NCBI GenBank assembly: GCA_910585645.1
Contig: CAJUFP010000017.1
Coordinates: 1 to 54,777, forward strand
Origin: an uncultured Hungatella sp.
GTDB lineage: Bacteria; Bacillota; Clostridia; Lachnospirales; Lachnospiraceae
Direction: 5' to 3'
DNA length: 54,777 nt
Both the position numbers and the translations under genes were made by a program. Shown here in pieces: positions 18,401 to 23,647 of this stretch (position 1 is its first letter; each line of letters starts with the position of its first letter). The notes beneath the pieces were generated by a model that saw only the letters and a program-made list of their open reading frames with translations, did not search any database and was not told the DNA's origin.

Positions 18401-20481
18401 ATGGAGTTGGGGAAGATATTTTCTTTCAGGTGAAAGAGGGGGAATGTATCCATAAGGTGACAATGGAAGATAAAAAGACCCACGTGGTTTTCAGCAAAAA
18501 GGGAATTACAGGACAGGAGGAGATCCCCGGCGCGGTGATGCAGGTTCTGGATGAGAGCGGAACCGTGGTGGAGGAGTGGCTTTCCGGCGTAAGGCCTTAT
18601 GAGATCGTGGGAAAACTGGAGGCGGGAAAGACCTACAGGCTTCACGAGGAGGTGCCGCCGGACGGCTACGGATATGGGGAGGATGTTACGTTTACCGTGG
18701 CTTTGGATGGCGGGATCGATCAGGTGGAGATGCGGGATAGGCCTACCCATGTGGAGGTGAGCAAAACCGATATCACAGGGGAGAGGGAACTTCCGGGAGC
18801 CAGACTGGAGATTCTGGATGAAAAAGGCAGCGTGATTGTACGGTGGATCTCCGGGGAACAGCCCTACAAACTGGTGGGCGTGCTGAAAGCAGGCCATACC
18901 TACACCCTGCGGGAGTCGGCGGCTCCTGACGGATATGCGTATGCGGCGGATATACGGTTTACGGTTTCCAGAGACGGGGCTGTGGACCGGGTGGTTATGA
19001 GAGACGAGGCGACCAGGATAAAGATCATAAAGACAGATAAAAGGACAGGCCGCACGCTGGCAGGGGCCAGGCTGGAACTGGTGACTGTGGACGGGGCGGT
19101 GGCCGAGACGTGGACCAGCACACAAGAGGCTCATCTGCTGGAGGGAAAACTGCGGGCCGGACAGACGTATCTTGTGCGGGAAAAGAAAGCGCCGGACGGT
19201 TATAACATTCTGGATAAGGATATCTATTTTACGGTGCCAAAAAAGGCAGAGACCATAACCGTGGAGGTGGAAAATGAGAAAAAGCCATCCAGGCCCGGAG
19301 TTCCCCCGGACAGAAAAACGCCGATTGATGAAAAAGAGCCGGAAAAGACGGGAAAAGTGTATACGGATTACTGGTCCCTTATGGAGGCTCACGGAAAAAC
19401 TTCTTACCAGACGTTTACAAATTTAAGACTTCCCAAGATGGGAGATGAGGGAGCAGAAGGAGAAAAGAGGGTCTGGCTGGCATTGACTGGTATGGCATGC
19501 CTGGTGGCGGCGTGGATCGCAGGAAAAAGAAAAACGAAAAGTTTCTGTTTCATCCTCATCTTTGTATTTGCCGTATCCAAACCTGTCCCTGCTTTTGCGG
19601 AGACGGTGGACGTGCAGCCGGAGGGCAGACTGGTGGTGACAGGAGATGTGTACCTGGAGGAAAGCCAATTACCGGAGGTTTTGCCGGAAGTCTATGTGTA
19701 CGGGGAGATGGAGTATCTGCGCCGGTCCTGTCAGGTGGTGGAGGCTATGACCGAGGAGGGCGCAAAGGAAGTGGAAGAAACCATCACATACAGGGAGGTG
19801 GAGCAGATGGATACTCTGCCGGAGACGGCAGAGATTACGGTTACAGATGAGCGGTATGGCACAAGTACGAAAAAGGATTTCCCGGTTATGGATGTGAGGT
19901 TTTATGACTGGAGGTGGATCGGGGGATTTGAACTTCCATTGACTGTGGAAGAAGCTGACGCCCAGATTTACGAGCTGAACGGTATACAGGTTCCGGCCAG
20001 GGAAGAGCAGCCCTTTGCAGGTTACGAGAAGGAATTGCTGAACTTAGCTCAGGTGAATCCCGACTATTATCGCATCCAGGAGGTTAGATGGACAGGGCCT
20101 TCCTGGGTGGGGGAGAATGGAAAGATATATCGGAACGCAGTGGCAGCAGGGGAGAAGTATGTGGCTGACTGCCAGGCAGTTTACGGCGGCACGGCGGTTT
20201 TGGAGCCTGTACAAGGAGTGGCCTGGCAGGCAGTGTACCAGCAGGCTCCCCCAAATACAGAGCCTGCGGCAGAGACCGATGAGGAGCCATGGCAGCTTCA
20301 TGCCGTCGCGACGCCTGCGGTCCCGGAACCTTTGTTCCGGGCGCCGGAGAAGGAGAAAGCGCGGGTCCCGGTCAGATTGGAACAGGTGGTATTTTCTGTG
20401 GGGATCCTCCTTCTTGTGATTCCCCTGGTCATGATGTTTATGAGAAAGCGTCAAAAATACTATAACTCTTTAAAAAGGTAA
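6475..20481 (+). CDS. giant SpaA/Cna-B-type surface adhesin with internal sortase-like signal and second membrane anchor
   Basis: A 4,668-residue predicted surface protein. The GTG start at 6475 has a good site, AAGGGGG (6461-6467), and opens a signal peptide (basic start, hydrophobic 13-36). Residues 45-90 include WHHYCIDGSGY and SQERAILFW, which could be a divergent Cys-Gln thioester domain (C52 with Q82); this is uncertain. About a dozen SpaA/Cna-B-like units follow, recognised by K-x-D...L-x-GA-x-F-x-L at the start and E-x(3-4)-P-x-GY near the end, for example at about 355, 2038, 2945, 3167, 3292 and 3405. An acidic stretch lies at about 445-510 and TPSDA linkers at about 714 and 728. A DUF11-like segment lies at about 3640-3745. 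Four tandem 89-residue units span 3913-4268. LPKMG at 4319-4323 and a hydrophobic helix resemble a sorting signal. The frame then continues through a second signal-like segment (4351-4375), an extra domain and a C-terminal TM. A role in adhesion is inferred. Confidence 0.9.
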   Translation: MYRIKERLRSAGAWILAAVLIWGMVFPFLPVRTVLADSGTVLAWSGEWHHYCIDGSGYAHNTASTKNDKYMRVNTQDGLNSQERAILFWAMLSFKAAYCHDAAAAGRIAAINEGAQAAGLKPIVSGVSEEDLKGVIHSSKVRAKYGWLDDAAARGESYLKLAGFLGGSDKGGNKTSVPSLLKNATSLEKAVQAVGGEGKYVLDFDPSGKDGDFLAKVPLKLSADGVSWTVGSVNGWNVQKTATQVCITNPDPQAQPVYLKFDPSGTDYALSSGGFGSPDECYSQTLQVWKCVECAGTHATGGKVHPLENHQRTIWMELTDMPVGAYYGRTGKGELAGPAGELHFQVYRHEEEMNADYLVQLYKYDYETGAPLEGAVFDLYERFDDKDQVNQENWGQGEIYEQELTHGPVLWDGFRLVTSVQTDAKGHGSYRLEKGYHYDKTFCDGHPAPEFGEGSQEDDGEEENREGMSAGERQGSVRDAAAAYSDDRDEMEDEEGEEEGETDGTGNAELARQWMECVAACEARAGDGTHFHWIMDEVNMDAIEAAASSGESGDMGCTESADAERAYEESGCRADCEETYQSFVAMRYSYTFVEKAAREGYVLHGLHRDDVPVEIITTDASQNGANGVFGGGYSHTIQGNSLKAQAFGAVEIPDRKDDRAGNADYYGRAVPIRRLLAVAKDLVEYGDGLSQGQDPAEDAGEQASNGEETCERGTPSDAVKEENTETATPSDARLSFSQTPIFRTMTARYEEDEDPGDSRLFEDAYQQALNSPSCGAQVEKGPSDLYSHGGGKDGEEEAWRIYDHRTEGEIHINKRDMALQDHEGEHYSSYGDTQGDAVLEGAVYGLFAAADLVHPDGGTGIVFRQNDLVAIAATDKEGDASFMAITEAPGHTYDYKTGCVTATKEGWNATAPKNLYRKTQEIDDYRADGAYVRRYLDNEKENGNCWIGRPLLLGDYYVKELSRSEGYELSVNGQMDPESNQGYSLEVTIPRGEGSAAVTRAPYVELQSSGEDEDTMPNVINFAVTSQGTGDRGYDMVLELFPKGTRLFRKDSSTREQQVEIATGQKEKKYLFDALGQPVYQRADADDTYPKRNADGSFVTEEIAVNGVVAAMGTVPTQVIDQQAVEEILRRGSDGGNGQDKNDQPLAINSENSPQFLYIKMKVEEALRECGYDTPKRAGTAEDGTGRIEYSGSDEGIYHNGVRQGETDQEGISGAVPGGPAKRTVYGHPVITVELPKQRQDGSPATAGDAVLSLIDFYGQHPWYSFGGIHGCEEADHTWKFHLYAGVKGSPANFAAPGTAQEETVIFHRIPWIPDDGAKSPRWIYVIYKNSVSQDAFGTYEDFRSWETMGQYRCSAVLVSDAKALGDGTIQSKTVEKNVCYNKGEILCTPDGSPLQAYEWVDVMDVVDQTQEVYTWSEIPVVDKSGTLTGHGQGRFTDAYGVAKNDTGKGMTVAYKLVLPRQDITLTQAEIDRLPPGCGYEAGDTMGYGGYVLQALGACVQIYLDHESQTMAGFGLYVKPVSLIYPGQSYVYQDGAVRPGEGTRKNPVGVRQRVISQSVKVTKAIGSGDGKVMDNFRFKIYLKSNLERLFRDEEGNVVWTDQKGREIQPAQWKEAYPALVPKLYTKAPHKTTPLYKAPLDSVTANKSLYGMEGGFISSQQNPGYTAVLETRDGSYDYEKFFDAIAVADKDKWEDGDPSYTSHRPLGNKENSTREAEENAAVSDCVRQFAIDWYLDQEVEKLTKASMAYSDQFYDQALWEAIKKAENYLKPFFSYDLDAIYAIQWDPEQSGGKDKDKTTLSADERETEWCLGTSENLPYGIYVIVEQQPKYADLEDLKNRHYEIDAPQEIPIPAVYESYEGAVKTPQKMSSHYTYHREMSPEDMAARYQIRFNQEQHVVKAHNHCGDFEIYKYGLSMGDIANGAAEAGTGNYFALTQSQWKPLANYYNEDDDRRTGDVPYYLTEGMSGRKGVSSVYRYSSVSETGTEDTMTGALKARDGEYAQALVPWSIKTADKKTLGENESGDGGSAYGIFFDEPYKSRLRIEKLDSETHENILHDRAVFRIYRAVRDDSRYGTGEVKTYKERTLITGSRLFLLGMGAEQINTVSRASLGVGELYSGFVPAGTPVCREEDQVILMDDSGKKVGDFRAYTTTRDGVMDSAKGDEQLYGDQNVGYLETPKQLDAGAYVLVEISPPAGYTRTKPVALEIYSDKVAYRKEGNAANSVLATVYKRIGEAKDSGDLARVYIENAPIQLKIEKKKNQDTHVTYKVNGRIDGSLTEIGGNPGYEYAYSQGRYLGYGWKKGTLEYLKQQKDAGAQVELVYHGGIFAGYGYVTVDAQKWKEENAYVAGAVMTLYEGLELKPSGDKEDHGYEGLVVERSPSGNVTRMYVREGYAGTRTEFLNTREDREQAVTGDLREAIDQERVDKWKKIVEKRKNAVENSVENQQGIVDGIWDGVMVERPDTDILYYDLGDLDVFTRTSVDGVVTAYGYDRNHDLVELEQLEEDRGRFTPTDRGHSVFAFKGGVPYLELTGGDFTQMEYDSGDNIFTLPQGALLYHLDREGNRDAMVDPHTGMAYVEEEETGRIYVWPVTVTKDQSGRRIGADKISTSRAAQAGGHGESGYITGSWKPQSGEESHRMVTIIQNFRKENLDGEPIRHSNSGLFEKLMRPVVDEHGLPVYFACSRETYETETSLYDRDGDLVRKKQSDLAEHHEKASYLAENPKGLDNGAEPIYHRFGESYLMENTWITGQKNPDDPFDGQMSQGQADLLRRVPAGVYIMEELKAPEGYVKGFPRGMTVEETARVQTGQMVDHSTKVLIQKLDDTDRYQYEVLDMNVTDSMGTHPKIGTLQEGKSSFGYNQTAGAKLTLFKAGDQKQSGNEKETRIPILSWETGKEPLYTEGLAQGDYILEETVTPQGFVTGKGMKIQVMCTGQVQTFAMINDHTKVEFEKYTMDKDTKLPLEGAGFTLYEAVVDEYGQAVFQDGKPQYYKDKIADTWVTSDSRVYEGFAAAFEEMYRDYGTSGRTVSWKVDGKDYEAAYVSHQQIDAGAAGGEASMFPTTADIRFRTNEGAVIRIVAYQQEGNRQGRDFVYEYQFDYRKLSHVNDNCVSYVTGDGMRRMDYLPVEKNYVLVETQPPRGYGAAADRLITVENTIQVQRHSVRNQESVLLISKCAKGESGFPKTEELPGAHLALYRADERGQLIREPQFLAAQWVSGSDGVYTETDQINGRIPAGYKKGDKRPHELARLPKGIYYLVEEKSPDYYTLMEPVKIVYEQDQQIQIIRAWDEMVRGELEIRKTNEQGETLNGVVFELTAYRGMEREPVFEKTLSDQDGIVRVSDLPVGEPSEDGKIIPYRYRLKEVTPPAGYGADMQIHTFWFDPDHKGDSWGNGQKAEVGLQIVNEKTRISISKQDFGSPEAWVLGAGMAVYQVTGRDGLGQYIYDRENPEDTWITGLKERHVLEGLTAGGTYLLMEETVPEGYERMKPYAFTLSQDGRRICAINSQMGVVTVHSLEDGDGIRSVEIQGRYGIKVEMELQDKEGNVVSAWVAGRDGRVLTETEGIRDNEVYDLTETTVYSDGSREITGRATRRCHLSDQGTWMIPQRTVDKVRMTLTHDSGGEIRAWNSSELMPRMEVENPFTEESPKIVINGGQGAVKPSELVSVSITCVNTGYTAADMTVEVWPGSESAVIDPGDGKLEGGQIRYELKQMQPGESRQARYACQLSPGAKEATVRAAVRCMGKTTEEKKVVPVLQKNRLTLFYEVTGTGKESAEGNSRKFRVFLYRESGEELKGTYQYQGSREGSLRSGDSLTLKANEFVTIDPGNIYQNIRYEVVDEQEGERQKGQAAAETGACARFLREVTDTGQTAIFRRGQQYQLLETTYYSDNSIRDSGKMRFTIHDEGAVQGIAVMDRKQAVAVSKMDITGHEELKGALMQVKKTDGTVLEQWISDKEPHILEAVLVPGQTYILHEELSPGGYGVGEDIFFQVKEGECIHKVTMEDKKTHVVFSKKGITGQEEIPGAVMQVLDESGTVVEEWLSGVRPYEIVGKLEAGKTYRLHEEVPPDGYGYGEDVTFTVALDGGIDQVEMRDRPTHVEVSKTDITGERELPGARLEILDEKGSVIVRWISGEQPYKLVGVLKAGHTYTLRESAAPDGYAYAADIRFTVSRDGAVDRVVMRDEATRIKIIKTDKRTGRTLAGARLELVTVDGAVAETWTSTQEAHLLEGKLRAGQTYLVREKKAPDGYNILDKDIYFTVPKKAETITVEVENEKKPSRPGVPPDRKTPIDEKEPEKTGKVYTDYWSLMEAHGKTSYQTFTNLRLPKMGDEGAEGEKRVWLALTGMACLVAAWIAGKRKTKSFCFILIFVFAVSKPVPAFAETVDVQPEGRLVVTGDVYLEESQLPEVLPEVYVYGEMEYLRRSCQVVEAMTEEGAKEVEETITYREVEQMDTLPETAEITVTDERYGTSTKKDFPVMDVRFYDWRWIGGFELPLTVEEADAQIYELNGIQVPAREEQPFAGYEKELLNLAQVNPDYYRIQEVRWTGPSWVGENGKIYRNAVAAGEKYVADCQAVYGGTAVLEPVQGVAWQAVYQQAPPNTEPAAETDEEPWQLHAVATPAVPEPLFRAPEKEKARVPVRLEQVVFSVGILLLVIPLVMMFMRKRQKYYNSLKR
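18211..19278 (+). repeat. four tandem 267-bp (89-residue) SpaA/Cna-B units
   Basis: The putative isopeptide lysines fall at residues 3919, 4008, 4097 and 4186 of the giant adhesin, an exact 89-residue period. Each unit reads S/I-K-x-D/G-I-T-G, then GA-x-M/L-x-V/I/L, a Trp-containing strand, Y-x-L/V-x-E and P-x-GY. Units 1-3 end with ME-D or MR-D, while the last ends in VEVEN. The DNA units have diverged, so this is an old duplication and not a recent slippage array. Confidence 0.85.
19429..19599 (+). other. internal LPxxG sorting-like signal followed by second signal-peptide-like segment
   Basis: Within the giant frame, LPKMG (residues 4319-4323, bases 19429-19443) is followed by a charged gap, a hydrophobic helix (VWLALTGMACLVAAWIA) and GKRK, the layout of a cell-wall sorting signal. 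Directly after comes KTKSFCFILIFVFAVS, then PVPAFA and ET, which looks like an export signal with an AxA cleavage site. No start codon with a ribosome site lies at the junction. Confidence 0.7.
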
Positions 20482-20497
20482 GATTTTCTGGTATGAT
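20469..20497 (+). promoter_or_regulatory. promoter of malQ
   Basis: TTTAAA (20469-20474), 17 bases, then TATGAT (20492-20497) preceded by TGG, an extended -10. The -35 lies inside the last codons of the giant adhesin. It gives malQ its own transcription start. Confidence 0.5.
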
Positions 20498-20554
20498 AGG
20501 GGGAACAAGAAAAAACCTGAGATCACATAGCAGGGGAACGAGGAGGAACAGGGT

Positions 20555-22078
20555 ATGAGAGCGTGCGGGATCCTGATGCCCATAGCCAGTCTGCCGTCAA
20601 AATACGGTATCGGAGCATTTTCCAGGGAGGCATATGAATTTGTAGACCAGTTAAAGGAGGCAGGGCAGAGCTACTGGCAGATCCTGCCCCTGGGTCCTAC
20701 GGGGTATGGGGACTCACCTTACCAGTCATTTTCCGCATTTGCCGGAAATCCCTATTTTATTGACCTGGAACAGCTGAAAAAGGAAAAACTGCTGACAGCC
20801 AAAGAGTGCAGGGAAGCGGATTTTGGCCAGGACGAGACGTATATTGATTATGGGAAACTGTATGAGAATCGGTTCGCGCTTCTGAAGAAAGCATTTTTGC
20901 GGTGGAAAGGCCAGACGGAGCAGGATGGCCTTTCCATGGAGCGGATATTTGAGGAGCAGCTGCTTCCGGAGACCAGGGATTATTGTTTTTACGCCGCGCT
21001 GAAACGACACTTCCAGGAAAAAAGCTGGATCCAGTGGGACAGGGATATCAGGCTTAGGCAACAGGAAGCTATGGAAACGTACCGGGACATTCTGGCAGAG
21101 GAGATCGAATTCTATGAGTTTCAGCAGTTGATGTTTCTGACGCAGTGGAGAAAACTGAAACAGTATGCCAATGAGAGGGGGATCCGGTTCATCGGGGATA
21201 TTCCCATCTATGTGGCGTTTGACAGCGCTGACAGCTGGAGTCGTCCGGAACTGTTTCAGTTTGATGAGGAGAGACGGCCAAAAGCGGTGGCAGGGTGTCC
21301 GCCAGACGCGTTTTCTGCCACGGGACAGCTGTGGGGCAACCCGCTCTATGACTGGGAGTACCACGAGAAGACCGGGTTTGAGTGGTGGATGCGGCGGATG
21401 GAATACTGTTTTGAACTGTACGATGTGGTGAGAGTGGATCATTTCCGGGGATTTGACGAGTATTATGCCATTCCGGCTGATGCCGACACCGCTGTAAACG
21501 GAACCTGGAAAAAAGGGCCGGGGGTCGCCCTGTTTGAGACTATGAAGAGAACGTTTGGAAAGACGCCCATTATCGCGGAGGATCTGGGCTTTCTGACGCC
21601 CAGCGTGTATCAGCTTCTGGAGGACACAGGATTTCCGGGGATGAAGGTGCTGCAGTTCGCTTTCAGCACCGGTGAGAGGAGCAATTATCTGCCATATTTC
21701 TACGAACATAACTGTGTGGTCTACACAGGGACCCATGACAATGACACCGTGCAGGGCTGGTATGAGACGATGGACAAAGAGGAAAAGAAGTTTGTCAGGG
21801 ACTACATAGGGAATGTTACGCCATCGCCGGAGGAGATCGCCTGGGATATCATTCGCCTGGCTGTATCCAGCACGGCGGATCTGGCTGTTGTTCCGATTCA
21901 GGATTACCTCTGTATCGGGAAAGAGGGGCGTATCAATACGCCGTCAACCCTTGGGGGCAACTGGACCTGGCGGTTAAAGAAAGGGGAATTTACGGCAAAG
22001 ATCAGAAAGCGGTGCAGGAAGCTAAATGCTGTTTACGGCAGATGTGAGGAGCTGTCTTTAAAGAAACGGACAGATTAA
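20555..22078 (+). CDS. malQ: 4-alpha-glucanotransferase (amylomaltase)
   Basis: Disproportionating enzyme of glycoside hydrolase family 77. It transfers 4-alpha-glucan segments between maltodextrins and releases glucose, in the cytoplasm. The 507 residues match the usual length of about 500. The N-terminus RACGILMPIASLPSKYGIG and the motif GPTGYGDSPYQSFSAFAGNPY are diagnostic. Catalytic residues are visible: D295 in VRVDHFRGFDEYY (nucleophile), E342 in IIAEDLGFLTP (acid/base) and D395 in YTGTHDND (transition-state stabiliser). ATG 20555 follows GAGGAGGAA. It has its own promoter and stands alone, with no glycogen or maltose genes beside it, so it probably serves general maltodextrin or glycogen turnover. 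Confidence 0.97.
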   Translation: MRACGILMPIASLPSKYGIGAFSREAYEFVDQLKEAGQSYWQILPLGPTGYGDSPYQSFSAFAGNPYFIDLEQLKKEKLLTAKECREADFGQDETYIDYGKLYENRFALLKKAFLRWKGQTEQDGLSMERIFEEQLLPETRDYCFYAALKRHFQEKSWIQWDRDIRLRQQEAMETYRDILAEEIEFYEFQQLMFLTQWRKLKQYANERGIRFIGDIPIYVAFDSADSWSRPELFQFDEERRPKAVAGCPPDAFSATGQLWGNPLYDWEYHEKTGFEWWMRRMEYCFELYDVVRVDHFRGFDEYYAIPADADTAVNGTWKKGPGVALFETMKRTFGKTPIIAEDLGFLTPSVYQLLEDTGFPGMKVLQFAFSTGERSNYLPYFYEHNCVVYTGTHDNDTVQGWYETMDKEEKKFVRDYIGNVTPSPEEIAWDIIRLAVSSTADLAVVPIQDYLCIGKEGRINTPSTLGGNWTWRLKKGEFTAKIRKRCRKLNAVYGRCEELSLKKRTD

Positions 22079-22130
22079 GAAAAAAGAGGCCGGCAGATTG
22101 GCAGATTTACTAATCTGCCAATCTGCCGGC
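22078..22130 (-). terminator. intrinsic terminator with perfect 19-bp stem
   Basis: Bases 22089-22107 and 22112-22130 are exact reverse complements around a TACT loop. On the minus strand the stem is followed by CTCTTTTTTCTT, so it ends the leftward gene at 22161; it may also slow transcription coming out of malQ. Each arm itself contains a direct duplication of GGCAGATT. Confidence 0.85.
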
Positions 22131-22160
22131 GGAAAGAGTATCCTGCGCAGAGGGTTTGTA

Positions 22161-22853
22161 TCATGTGGTTTCCTGGGAACCTTCCGGGGCAGACTGGCCG
22201 GAGGCGTCAGGGTCAAGCTCGTTCAGCGAAAACGTAGTCAGATATTCGTTGCCGGACATGTCCCGGACGGTTACGGACAAGCCGTTGGGGTCCATCTGGA
22301 AGGTGATCCTGCCAGTGGCCTTGTCCACGCTTAAGGGAAGGATCTGCTGACCGGTGGAGGTCTGGGCGAAGATGGAGGAATAGTCAATGCCTGACTGGGT
22401 GTCTATCACCGTGAAGGACAAAAGCCCGTCCTCGGCTACATAGTCTTCGATGGCAGGGGGCTCATCATCCAGAATGTCGATATGCTCGTACTCCAGCAGG
22501 GCCATACCGTTAAAATTCTTCATATAGATCTCCAGGGAGCCGTTGTGGTTTATGGTGGAGCGGTAGGTCCGCCTTCCTACTTTGACCAGATCCAGGGGCT
22601 GGGAGTCCATTTTGATGGTCACCTCTTTGAGGGGCATGATGGATTTGATGGTAAAGGTCACATCTGTGGTCCGATAGTCGTTGGTGCCTTCGATCACCAC
22701 TTCATATTTTGGTTTGGTGGTGACTAAAAAAAAGATGATACTGTTGATTACAATAAAAGGCAGTATAAAGAACAGAAGCAGCTGGATGAAGTCAGGACTT
22801 GGAAACGAGTTGTATTTATATTGGCGTGAACGGTCATATGTACGTCGATTCAT
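22161..22853 (-). CDS. membrane-anchored extracytoplasmic protein of unknown function
   Basis: 230 residues. The start is fixed by AAAGGAGG upstream of ATG 22853. A short basic N-terminus (MNRRTYDRSRQYKYNS) precedes one strong membrane helix (about residues 22-45, IQLLLFFILPFIVINSIIFF). The remainder is an extracytoplasmic domain rich in beta-strand patterns (TNDYRTTDVTFTIKS, RITFQMDPNGLSVTVRD), suggesting Ig-like folds; the last twenty residues are low-complexity and acidic/Ser-rich. I do not recognise the family. It is transcribed alone from a divergent promoter and closed by a strong terminator. No catalytic motif is visible. Confidence 0.8.
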   Translation of the reverse strand: MNRRTYDRSRQYKYNSFPSPDFIQLLLFFILPFIVINSIIFFLVTTKPKYEVVIEGTNDYRTTDVTFTIKSIMPLKEVTIKMDSQPLDLVKVGRRTYRSTINHNGSLEIYMKNFNGMALLEYEHIDILDDEPPAIEDYVAEDGLLSFTVIDTQSGIDYSSIFAQTSTGQQILPLSVDKATGRITFQMDPNGLSVTVRDMSGNEYLTTFSLNELDPDASGQSAPEGSQETT

Positions 22854-22886
22854 ATCAAAAACCTCCTTTGAAGATAAACAACTTAT

Positions 22887-22915
22887 AGCATATCAGAAAA
22901 GAAAGGTTCTTACAA
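22887..22915 (-). promoter_or_regulatory. promoter of the leftward gene at 22161
   Basis: On the minus strand TTGTAA (22915-22910), 17 bases, then TATGCT (22892-22887). It gives a leader of about 30 bases before the AAAGGAGG site. Confidence 0.55.
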
Positions 22916-22917
22916 GT

Positions 22918-22966
22918 TTATCTTCTAAAAAATTATCTTCTAAATTCTTTAAAGTTGTGGTAAGAT
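22918..22966 (+). promoter_or_regulatory. direct repeat and extended -10 promoter of the HD gene
   Basis: TTATCTTCTAAA occurs twice with a 15-base period (22918-22929 and 22933-22944). TGG plus TAAGAT (22961-22966) forms an extended -10; the -35 position (22938-22943) falls within the second copy. The repeat could be an operator covering both divergent promoters, but this is speculation from position. Confidence 0.35.
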
Positions 22967-23017
22967 ATTGTAACGGGTCGCCCATGAAAATAGTTACAGA
23001 CGCAGAGAGGAGTCCTG

Positions 23018-23584
23018 ATGATTAGGAGAGCAGCAGAATTTGCCGCCAGAGCTCATGAGGGAGCTCTGAGGAAAGGAAGTAGGATACCTTACATTTCCCA
23101 CCCTATGGAGGTGGCCATGATAGTTGCATTGATGACAGATGACAGAGATTTGATCGCCGCGGCATATCTTCATGATGTGATCGAGGATGCCGGGGTGAGC
23201 TACCAGGAGTTGGAACAGGAATTTGGGACCCGCGTGGCGCAGCTTGTTAAAAAGGAAAGCGAGGACAAGTCCAAGACCTGGCTGGAGAGAAAGCAGGCCA
23301 CCATTGACAGGCTTAAGACTGCCGGAAAGGAGGACAAGATCCTTGCGTTTGGGGACAAGCTAAGCAATCTGCGCAGCACGGCCAAGGATTATATGGTGGT
23401 TGGGGATGAGATCTGGCAGAAGTTCAGGGCCAAAGACAAGAAGCTTCAGGGATGGTATTATATCAGTATGGTGGACAGTTTCGGGGTTTTTAAGGACCAT
23501 CCCTTTTACCAGGAGTATCTGTGGCTGCTGACTCTGGTGTTTGGATGGAAGCCCGGCGTTGCCTCCCCGGGGAAAATGTGTTAA
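23018..23584 (+). CDS. HD-domain phosphohydrolase, small alarmone-hydrolase-like
   Basis: 188 residues with the N-terminal layout of the RelA/SpoT hydrolase domain: AHEGALRKGSRIPYISHPMEVA (H28), AAAYLHDVIEDAG (H52-D53, E56-D57) and AFGDKLSNLRS. In SpoT/Mesh1-type enzymes these residues bind Mn2+ and remove the 3'-pyrophosphate of (p)ppGpp. No synthetase, TGS or ACT domain is present, and the length suits a stand-alone hydrolase. Family membership is seen from motifs; the substrate is inferred, and another nucleotide is possible. ATG 23018 follows GAGAGGAG. It lies upstream of thrC with a gap of about 60 bases, so the two may share a transcript. Confidence 0.8.
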   Translation: MIRRAAEFAARAHEGALRKGSRIPYISHPMEVAMIVALMTDDRDLIAAAYLHDVIEDAGVSYQELEQEFGTRVAQLVKKESEDKSKTWLERKQATIDRLKTAGKEDKILAFGDKLSNLRSTAKDYMVVGDEIWQKFRAKDKKLQGWYYISMVDSFGVFKDHPFYQEYLWLLTLVFGWKPGVASPGKMC

Positions 23585-23647
23585 AATGAACGGCATCTCG
23601 CGGATTTAGGAAGAGCGATCATAAAAAGGATGGAAAGGATGATCAGG

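Noticed and set aside
18385..19392. Leftward open frame of 335 codons opposite the tandem SpaA units
   Set aside because: Its apparent internal repetition is only the reflection of the sense-strand repeats.
20726..21736. Leftward open frame of 336 codons inside malQ
   Set aside because: malQ on the other strand has complete catalytic motifs; the antisense frame has none.
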